Under the pieces are notes generated by a model that worked only from the letters and a program-made list of their open reading frames with translations, did not search any database and had not been told where the DNA came from. The translations under genes were made by a program, and so were the position numbers. Shown here one piece after another: positions 1 to 4,402 of a DNA stretch of 5,548 nt. The first letter of the stretch is position 1. Each line of letters starts with the position of its first letter. This DNA is from Fimbriimonadia bacterium (lineage in GTDB: Bacteria; Armatimonadota; Fimbriimonadia; Fimbriimonadales; Fimbriimonadaceae), in the NCBI GenBank assembly GCA_029824495.1, contig JALGXY010000016.1, forward strand, positions 1 through 5,548, read 5' to 3'.

Positions 1-483
1 TCCGAAGATCGCAAGGGGGCGGGCCTGGTTCTCGACATGGATACGATCGAGAATACAACCCTGTCGAGTCATTCCAGCCCTTTGATCAACAAACGATCTG
101 AGGCCGAAACAGCGGAGAAGTGGAGGAGCGACCTCGACATTCGTGTAGGGGATATGAAGGCTCCCATCCTGTTTCTCAGCGGCGGCAACCAGCAGAAGGT
201 GGCCATTGCAAAGTGGCTCGACCTCAACCCCAAGGTCTTGATGCTGGACGAGCCGACCAGAGGCGTTGATGTTGGAGCCAAACGAGAGATCTACAACCTG
301 GTCCACAAGTTTTCAGAGCAGGGTCTGGCCACAATCGTGATCAGCTCTGAGCTCACCGAAATCATCGGCCTCTGCCATCGGGTCTACGTCATGCGGGAGG
401 GCAGAATCGTAGGCGAATTGAGCGGGGACGACATCACAGAAGAAGAGATCATGCAGCTAGCAGCAGGAGTTGGAATCGCGTGA
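1..483 (+). CDS. Ribose-type sugar ABC transporter ATP-binding protein (RbsA-like), 3' part only
   Basis: This is the C-terminal end of the double-domain ATPase that powers a CUT2 (ribose/xylose/galactose-type) importer on the cytoplasmic side of the membrane. The reading frame is open from the first base, and its first residues, EDRKGAGLVLDM, match the conserved segment early in the second nucleotide-binding domain of RbsA-type proteins, so the ATG at 37 is internal and not the start. The ABC signature LSGGNQQKVAIAKWL lies at about 175-219 and Walker B with the D-loop (VLMLDEPTRGVD) at about 235-270. The switch position reads VISSEL, without the usual histidine; this is normal for the second domain of RbsA-type ATPases, whose catalytic asymmetry is known. 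The Walker A motifs and the whole first domain lie outside the window. It overlaps the permease by 4 bp. The family is certain; the sugar cannot be told from this part. Confidence 0.95.
   Translation, partial: SEDRKGAGLVLDMDTIENTTLSSHSSPLINKRSEAETAEKWRSDLDIRVGDMKAPILFLSGGNQQKVAIAKWLDLNPKVLMLDEPTRGVDVGAKREIYNLVHKFSEQGLATIVISSELTEIIGLCHRVYVMREGRIVGELSGDDITEEEIMQLAAGVGIA
465..469 (+). promoter_or_regulatory. Ribosome binding site for the permease GTG start
   Basis: AGGAG lies 10 nt before the GTG at 480, inside the end of the ATPase gene. It supports the GTG that overlaps the ATPase stop codon as the true start, rather than the in-frame ATG at 576. Confidence 0.6.
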
Positions 484-1571
484 AGAACATAGGAAAGTTT
501 GGGCGACGTGGCTCAGTACAGAATTCAAAAGACACCTCAGAGTCCCGCCCGGTAAGTTCAGGCAACGGCGGAAAAATGAGCTTTGGCAAGTTCATGCAGG
601 AGTACGGGGTGCTGGTCGCCCTGGTCGTGTTCTTCATTATCAATGTCGTGACGCGGGACAACTTTCTCGCACCAGAAAATCTGCGAAACCTGATCAGTCA
701 GAACGCCTACGTTGGCATCATCGCCATCGGTATGACGCTCGTGATAATGACCGCCGGCATCGACCTCTCGGTCGGCAGTCTTGTTGCACTGTGTGGAGCT
801 CTGGCTGTCCTGACGCTGAACAAGCAGGCTTCGCTGGACACCTCATCGAACACGGCGATTTTCTTGGCTGCCCTGGCCTCGGTAGGAGTTGGCTCAATTG
901 CTGGAGCACTGAACGGTGTTGCGATCGCCTATGGCCGTGTTGCTCCGTTTGTTGTCACGTTGGCGGGCTTGGCCGGATTCAGATCGCTCGCTCTGGTCTT
1001 GGGTGACGGCGGTGAGATCAGGTCTCAGGTCACCGAGTTTCAGGATTTCGGATTTGGCGGTGTGGCCCTGCCAGGATTGACTATGCAGAGCGGCGGACCG
1101 CTCTTGCTCTTCTGGAGCACGTTCGCGTTCATCGGTGTGGCCTTTTTGGCCAGCTTCCTGCTGAACAAGACCCGGTTTGGCCGTTATGTGATTGCGGTGG
1201 GCGCCAATGAGAGGGCCTCCCGTTATTCCGCAATCAATATCCAGATGGTTCGCGTTGCGGCCTACACGTTCCTTGGCGGTCTGGTCGGTCTGGCTGCTGT
1301 TTTGAATGCAGCCCGCATGAACTCGGTCGGTACAGGCTCGGTCGGGCTCTACTACGAATTGGATGCGATTGCCGCCGTTGTGATCGGCGGGACAAGCCTT
1401 AAGGGAGGCAAAGGTAGAATCTGGGGCACGGTCGTTGGGGTCGTCCTTTTGACGATGATCTCCAACATGATGACTGCCTATCGCATCGATACGGACTGGC
1501 AAGGGCTGGTGCGTGGAGCCGTGATTTTGGTGGCTGTCCTGCTGCAGAGAAGCAGCAAAGACGGCAAGTAG
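480..1571 (+). CDS. Ribose-type sugar ABC transporter permease (RbsC-like)
   Basis: This is the inner-membrane channel subunit (BPD_transp_2 family) of the CUT2 importer. The 363 residues begin with about 38 hydrophilic, Ser/Gly/Lys-rich residues, then a series of hydrophobic segments from about residue 42 onward. Family hallmarks are GMTLVIMTAGIDLSVGS (84-100), LNGVAIAYGRVAPFVVTLAG (144-163), the cytoplasmic GANERASRYSAIN loop (241-253, the ATPase-facing NEAAR-type motif) and ELDAIAAVVIGGTSLKGGKG (293-312). The GTG start overlaps the ATPase stop as GTGA, which suggests translational coupling, and has AGGAG 10 nt upstream. The ATG at 576 (residue 33) is an alternative start that would remove most of the polar leader and give a protein of about 331 residues, nearer the usual RbsC length. 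The substrate is not evident from the permease. Confidence 0.95.
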   Translation: MKNIGKFGRRGSVQNSKDTSESRPVSSGNGGKMSFGKFMQEYGVLVALVVFFIINVVTRDNFLAPENLRNLISQNAYVGIIAIGMTLVIMTAGIDLSVGSLVALCGALAVLTLNKQASLDTSSNTAIFLAALASVGVGSIAGALNGVAIAYGRVAPFVVTLAGLAGFRSLALVLGDGGEIRSQVTEFQDFGFGGVALPGLTMQSGGPLLLFWSTFAFIGVAFLASFLLNKTRFGRYVIAVGANERASRYSAINIQMVRVAAYTFLGGLVGLAAVLNAARMNSVGTGSVGLYYELDAIAAVVIGGTSLKGGKGRIWGTVVGVVLLTMISNMMTAYRIDTDWQGLVRGAVILVAVLLQRSSKDGK

Positions 1572-1583
1572 AAGAGGAACAGA

Positions 1584-2567
1584 ATGTTGAAGAAACTGAT
1601 GACACTCGCGGCAGGAGCCGCCGTTTTGAGCTTGGCTTCAGGCTGCCAGACGGGGTCTGAAGAGGCCCGGGATGTGCCGGATGAAGGCCAGAAGTTTGTG
1701 GTGGGGGTCTCGATTCCTGCTGCTGATCATGGCTGGACCGCCGGCGTCAAATGGTGGGCTGAAGAGGCCAGCAAGAACTATCCCAACATCGAATTTATCA
1801 TCGAGGACGCAATAGGCCCCGACGAGCAGATCACCGACCTTGAGAACTTGAGAAGTGAAAATGTTGACGCCCTCGTCATTTTGGCGACAGAGAGCGCCCC
1901 GCTGACACCGATCGCGAAGCAGCTTCACGAAGCAGGCATCCTGATCGTCAACGTTGATCGAGGATTCACTGAGCCAGCAGCTGATGTTTTCATCGAAGGC
2001 GACAACTCAGCGTTTGGTCGAAAGTCGGCCGAATACATGGTTGAGAAGCTTGGCGGGTCCGGCAAAATCGTCGTTCTTGAGGGCATCCCGAGTACGGTCA
2101 ACACCGCGCGAGTCGATGCTGCAGCCAAAGTTTTTGCACAGTATCCTGGCATCGAAATTGTTGCTCAAGACAGCGGCCAGTGGAACCGAGAAGAATCTGA
2201 AGCTGTGATGCAGAACATCTTGGTCGGCAACCCTGAGATCGACGCAATTTGGGCTAGCGATGACGACATGGCCTTGGGCGTTGAGAACGCTCTGCGAGCT
2301 GCAGGACGACTCGATGGAGTCTGGATTCTCGGCGGTGCAGGGATGAAGGATATTGTCAAGCGAGTGATGGACGGTGATCCGCTCTATCCGGCAGACATCA
2401 CCTATCCGCCTTCGATGATTGCTGTCGGGATCCACGAAGCAGCTTCGATCCTGCGGGCAGGCCGAGACAACGCTCTCAAATACATGCCGAAGCACATGGT
2501 GCTCGACGTTGATCTGATCACGCCGGAAAACGCGGCAGATTATTACTTCGAAGACAGCATCTATTAA
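1584..2567 (+). CDS. Sugar ABC transporter substrate-binding lipoprotein (RbsB-like)
   Basis: This is the extracytoplasmic binding protein of the importer (type 1 periplasmic-binding fold, Peripla_BP_4-like). The 327 residues start with a lipoprotein signal: KK at 3-4, a hydrophobic core at 5-17, and ASGC with Cys21 as the likely lipidated residue. Ligand-pocket landmarks of the ribose-binding family can be followed: VGVSIPAADHGW (40-51), NVDRG (123-127, the Asp-Arg pair), EGDNSAFGR (138-146), Arg176 in STVNTAR, WNREES (200-205), ASDDDMALGV (224-233) and PADITYPPSMIAVGI (269-283). At 250-253 it reads GGAG where RbsB has GFDG, so the pocket Asp of ribose binders is missing and the ligand may not be ribose. 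GAGGA lies 5 nt before the ATG, and the gene begins 12 nt after the permease, so all three are one operon. A strong terminator follows. Sugar-binding function is near certain; the ligand is unknown. Confidence 0.94.
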   Translation: MLKKLMTLAAGAAVLSLASGCQTGSEEARDVPDEGQKFVVGVSIPAADHGWTAGVKWWAEEASKNYPNIEFIIEDAIGPDEQITDLENLRSENVDALVILATESAPLTPIAKQLHEAGILIVNVDRGFTEPAADVFIEGDNSAFGRKSAEYMVEKLGGSGKIVVLEGIPSTVNTARVDAAAKVFAQYPGIEIVAQDSGQWNREESEAVMQNILVGNPEIDAIWASDDDMALGVENALRAAGRLDGVWILGGAGMKDIVKRVMDGDPLYPADITYPPSMIAVGIHEAASILRAGRDNALKYMPKHMVLDVDLITPENAADYYFEDSIY

Positions 2568-2594
2568 GTGCGGCTCGAAATAGAGCATCAAGAC

Positions 2595-2634
2595 AGGCCC
2601 TCGATCTGCAGCGCAGGTCGAGGGCCTCTTTGTT
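2595..2634 (+). terminator. Intrinsic terminator after the sugar ABC operon
   Basis: Bases 2595-2609 pair with 2613-2627 in a 15-bp stem (one T-G wobble at 2605/2617) around a 3-nt loop. The T-rich tract CTCTTTGTT follows. It starts 27 nt after the stop of the binding-protein gene and should separate the transporter operon from the DUF1080 gene. Confidence 0.85.
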
Positions 2635-2667
2635 GAAGTGGCATTCCCCCAGGCAGATTGCGCACAA

Positions 2668-2673
2668 TAGAAT
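2668..2673 (+). promoter_or_regulatory. Possible -10 element (TAGAAT) for the DUF1080 gene
   Basis: TAGAAT matches the sigma-70 -10 consensus at five of six positions and lies in the gap between the upstream terminator and the DUF1080 gene, where a new promoter is needed. I find no convincing -35 hexamer at 16-18 nt spacing (TTGAAG at 2633-2638 is too far away). The same hexamer stands just before leuC. A transcript from here would begin near 2680. Confidence 0.35.
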
Positions 2674-2695
2674 CCAGTTTCGGCAATCGCTGACC

Positions 2696-2699
2696 AGGA
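2696..2699 (+). promoter_or_regulatory. Ribosome binding site favouring the TTG start at 2708
   Basis: AGGA stands 8 nt before TTG at 2708. The competing ATG at 2729 has only CAGG (2717-2720) at a similar distance. With the signal-peptide argument this tips the start choice toward TTG. Confidence 0.4.
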
Positions 2700-2707
2700 T
2701 AAATTCC

Positions 2708-3472
2708 TTGCGTCGGCAGGACAAAAAAATGAGTTTCATTGCAGCATCTGCCCTGGCGGCAGCTATCCAGGCATCTCCTCAGAATTGGCTCGGCTTCTCG
2801 ACCGGCAAGCAGCAGGCCGGCCAAAAAGTTGTTGAATCGACGATCCCCAATACGCTTTCAAAGTCCGAAAAAGAGGCTGGCTGGAAGCTGCTGTTTGATG
2901 GTAAGACAACGAAGGGTTGGCGCAGCTATCGTGGCGAATCGATGCCAAAGGCTTGGCGTGTGTCCAATGGTCTGCTGCGCAAGTTCCCCGAATCGGGCGG
3001 CGGCGACATCGTTACCGTCGATCAGTTCGACAACTTTGTTCTGAAGTTCGAGTGGCGAATCGCTAAAGGCGGAAACAGCGGTCTGATGTACCGAGTTTCG
3101 GAGGACCAGGCGGCAACGTGGCATTCTGGGGCTGAGTACCAGCTTCTTGACGACCCTGCCTACGGTGTCGGTCCGATGAACAAGACCGGTGCGTACTACG
3201 ACATGTATCCAAACGCCGTGCCGGAATCGGTCAAGCCCGCTGAAACTTGGAACTCAACCAAGCTGGTGGCCGACGGTGCAAAAATCGAGCACTGGCTGAA
3301 TGGCCATAAGACTGTGTCGACAGTGGTGGGATCAGAAGACTGGCTGACACGATACAAAAAGTCAAAGTTCGTGAAATGGCCCAATTTCGGCCAAAACAAG
3401 AAGGGCCACATCGCCTTTCAGGACCACGGCGCGTGGATCGAATTTAAGAACATCAAGATCAAAGAGCTTTGA
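2708..3472 (+). CDS. Secreted DUF1080 / 3-keto-disaccharide hydrolase-family protein
   Basis: This is a single-domain DUF1080 protein (concanavalin-like jelly-roll fold, described as 3-keto-disaccharide hydrolase). With a TTG start it has 254 residues: a basic n-region (RRQDKK, 2-7), a short hydrophobic core (8-20) and a probable cleavage after IQA at 20-22, so it is likely exported. Family landmarks in order are GWKLLFDGKTTKGWR (58-72), AWRVSNGLL (82-90), NFVLKFEWRIAKGGNSGLMY (109-128), GAEYQLLDD (141-149) and, at the C terminus, GHIAFQDHGAWIEFKNIKIK. An ATG start at 2729 would give 247 residues but a signal peptide with no positive charge before the core. Known members cleave 3-keto-glycosides in sugar oxidation pathways; the exact glycan here is unknown. 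The gene stands alone between two terminators, downstream of a sugar importer, so a joint role in glycan use is only inferred. Confidence 0.9.
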   Translation: MRRQDKKMSFIAASALAAAIQASPQNWLGFSTGKQQAGQKVVESTIPNTLSKSEKEAGWKLLFDGKTTKGWRSYRGESMPKAWRVSNGLLRKFPESGGGDIVTVDQFDNFVLKFEWRIAKGGNSGLMYRVSEDQAATWHSGAEYQLLDDPAYGVGPMNKTGAYYDMYPNAVPESVKPAETWNSTKLVADGAKIEHWLNGHKTVSTVVGSEDWLTRYKKSKFVKWPNFGQNKKGHIAFQDHGAWIEFKNIKIKEL

Positions 3473-3483
3473 TCTAAGGTCAG

Positions 3484-3521
3484 AAAAGCCCTCCTGCTCT
3501 TGTTGAGCAGGAGGGCTTTTT
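3484..3521. terminator. Bidirectional intrinsic terminator shared by the DUF1080 gene and the tRNA pair
   Basis: Bases 3484-3499 and 3505-3520 form a perfect 16-bp stem around a TTGTT loop, ending in TTTTT on the plus strand and in a T-run on the minus strand (AAAA at 3484-3487). It lies 11 nt after the DUF1080 stop and 18 nt beyond the 3' end of tRNA-Thr, so it can stop transcription arriving from either side. Confidence 0.88.
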
Positions 3522-3538
3522 CGTTTCACCAAGAAGAC

Positions 3539-3613
3539 TGGAGCCTCCGACGAGAATTGAACTCGTGACCTCTCCCTTACCAAGGGAACGCTCTACCTCT
3601 GAGCTACGGAGGC
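3539..3613 (-). tRNA. tRNA-Thr (anticodon GGT)
   Basis: Read on the minus strand, this 75-nt gene folds into a full cloverleaf. The acceptor stem GCCTCCG/CGGAGGC is perfect, the D stem is GCTC/GAGC, and the anticodon stem is TTCCC/GGGAG with loop TTGGTAA (anticodon GGT at 3579-3581). The T arm is ACGAG-TTCAATT-CTCGT. The discriminator is T and the CCA end is encoded (3539-3541). It decodes ACC and ACU. Only 6 nt separate it from the upstream tRNA-Tyr, so the two are surely co-transcribed and processed from one precursor. Confidence 0.97.
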
Positions 3614-3619
3614 AATTGC

Positions 3620-3705
3620 TGGTGGGGAGTGTAGGATTCGAACCTACGTAGGCAATCGCCGACAGATTTACAGTCTGTTCCCTTTGGCCACTCGGGCAAC
3701 TCCCC
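3620..3705 (-). tRNA. tRNA-Tyr (anticodon GTA)
   Basis: This 86-nt class II tRNA lies on the minus strand. The acceptor stem GGGGAGT/ACTCCCC is perfect, the anticodon arm is ACAGA-CTGTAAA-TCTGT (anticodon GTA at 3669-3671), and a long variable arm with a GGC/GCC stem follows, as expected for bacterial tRNA-Tyr. The T arm is GTAGG-TTCGAAT-CCTAC. Discriminator A and CCA are encoded (3620-3623). It is the first gene of the tRNA pair. Tyr and Thr(GGT) tRNAs also cluster in other bacteria, for example with tRNA-Gly ahead of tuf in E. coli; here there is no Gly tRNA between them and no tuf follows. Confidence 0.97.
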
Positions 3706-3844
3706 GGGAGCAGGCGAGAATATACCTCAGGCAAGGGGCAGATGCAGAGGGACCAGAAGGACAGTTTTGTGGCGACCTAGCACTTCCCATAGTAAAGAAG
3801 TCAGAAATGAGGCCCGATATTCAGCTTAGGAGAACAACGGACAA
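3706..3844. other. Divergent intergenic region between the tRNA pair and the Mrr-like gene
   Basis: This 139-bp gap must hold the promoter for the minus-strand tRNAs and the promoter for the plus-strand Mrr-like gene. The only recognisable signals are TATATT (3719-3724, minus strand) and AGGAGA (3828-3833, plus strand), a Shine-Dalgarno-like site 11 nt before the ATG at 3845. TAGTAA at 3790-3795 with TTGTGG 17 nt upstream is a weak plus-strand promoter candidate. I see no repeat, small gene or RNA fold of note. Confidence 0.5.
3719..3724 (-). promoter_or_regulatory. Likely -10 element of the tRNA-Tyr/Thr promoter
   Basis: On the minus strand this reads TATATT, five of six matches to the -10 consensus. 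Transcription would begin near 3712, giving a leader of about 6 nt before mature tRNA-Tyr. No good -35 hexamer is visible at 16-18 nt spacing, so the call rests on the -10 match and its position. Confidence 0.4.
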
Positions 3845-4360
3845 ATGAACTTTTTGCCACTCGACTCACACGCGTTTGTGTTCTTCGCCTCGTCGCTCTT
3901 GATGATTCTGGCCGCGAAGGCGATCTATCCCAGGTTTGAAGCAGCTTGGGACCGCAAACAGCTGTCGATGTCCATTCATGACATCGACCTGGCTTCCAAA
4001 TCAGAATTCACCAACTTTGTAGAGGCGATGTATCGATCTCAGGGTTGGAAGAAACTCGATGTTGGGGGCAAGCATTCGATTCACAAGTGCACGATTTTGG
4101 TCAAGGGCCGCGAGCGGCTCGCTGTCAAAGTTGCTTCTATCAACGGCCAGCTTCCGATGTCAACAATGATTTCGGCTGCCGCACTCAAGGGAATCTCAAA
4201 AGTGACCCAGGTCATCCTGGTGACGAACGCCTCTGCCACACCGGCGATTGAGGAAGAGGCTGCGAAGAGCGGCGTACTCTTGATCGACCGAGTCGGCCTC
4301 AACGAAAAGATCCGCGGCCTGCGACGCCGAGCGTCACACGCCAAAATGCGAACGATCTGA
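3845..4360 (+). CDS. Membrane-anchored Mrr-like (restriction-endonuclease-fold) protein, apparently catalytically degenerate
   Basis: The 171 residues begin with one hydrophobic segment (about 10-27, AFVFFASSLLMILAAKAI) followed by a soluble domain. That domain follows the Mrr_cat layout: an initial helix with Glu54-Phe55 and ending GW (SEFTNFVEAMYRSQGW, 53-68), a beta hairpin (about 73-96), a helix containing AAALKG (111-116), the strand VILVTNA (123-129), a helix AIEEEAAKSG (134-143) and the closing LLIDRVGL (145-152). Active Mrr domains carry GDxGxD and QxK; here the hairpin reads GGKHSIHKCTIL (74-85) and VKVAS (94-98), so the acidic residue and the QxK lysine appear replaced. A basic tail (RRRASHAK) ends the protein. 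AGGAGA lies 11 nt before the ATG. Fold assignment is by pattern reading only; nuclease activity is doubtful, and a DNA-binding or structural role at the membrane is speculation. Confidence 0.65.
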   Translation: MNFLPLDSHAFVFFASSLLMILAAKAIYPRFEAAWDRKQLSMSIHDIDLASKSEFTNFVEAMYRSQGWKKLDVGGKHSIHKCTILVKGRERLAVKVASINGQLPMSTMISAAALKGISKVTQVILVTNASATPAIEEEAAKSGVLLIDRVGLNEKIRGLRRRASHAKMRTI

Positions 4361-4362
4361 CC

Positions 4363-4391
4363 CTGATTCCGCACCGGCAGGGATGTAGAAT
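4363..4391 (+). promoter_or_regulatory. Candidate leuC promoter (CTGATT - 17 nt - TAGAAT)
   Basis: TAGAAT (4386-4391) matches the -10 consensus at five of six positions, and CTGATT (4363-4368), a weak -35, lies exactly 17 nt upstream. Transcription would begin near 4397-4398, leaving a 5' leader of only about 5 nt. This fits the absence of any Shine-Dalgarno site free of the dyad before leuC. Confidence 0.4.
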
Positions 4392-4402
4392 AGTCCCTGC
4401 CG
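4375..4402. promoter_or_regulatory. Perfect 9-bp dyad abutting the leuC start; possible operator or RNA hairpin
   Basis: CGGCAGGGA (4375-4383) and TCCCTGCCG (4394-4402) are exact inverted repeats separated by 10 nt, and the right arm ends at the base before the leuC ATG. The spacer contains the -10-like hexamer. As DNA this resembles a repressor operator covering the promoter; in read-through RNA it would form a hairpin next to the start codon. No T-tract follows, so it is not a terminator. Confidence 0.5.

Noticed and set aside
37..39. ATG at 37 as the start of the ATPase gene
   Set aside because: The frame is open upstream and bases 1-36 encode a conserved RbsA segment, so the gene begins before the window.
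364..390. Loss of the switch histidine in the ATPase as a sign of a broken enzyme
   Set aside because: The second nucleotide-binding domain of RbsA-type ATPases normally lacks it; this is a family trait.
470..1006. 178-codon plus-strand frame overlapping the permease start
   Set aside because: It is an out-of-frame reading of the permease gene with Arg/Cys/Trp-rich sequence and no domain.
894..1502. 202-codon minus-strand open frame opposite the permease gene
   Set aside because: It is composed of polar, Arg/Gln/His-rich residues with no recognisable domain, and lies wholly antisense to a clear membrane protein gene. It is a shadow frame.
2573..2586. Small hairpin GCTC-N6-GAGC after the binding-protein gene
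   Set aside because: The stem is only 4 bp and lies beside a far stronger terminator; it is probably chance.
2007..2591. 194-codon minus-strand open frame opposite the binding-protein gene
   Set aside because: It is antisense to a well-supported gene and has no family resemblance or ribosome binding site.
3539..4360. tRNA genes as an integration site with the Mrr-like gene as island cargo
   Set aside because: There is no integrase, no duplicated tRNA end and no visible shift in base composition; housekeeping leuC follows directly.
4375..4402. Hairpin before leuC as a terminator of the Mrr-like gene
   Set aside because: The stem is followed directly by the leuC ATG with no T-tract, so intrinsic termination is unlikely.
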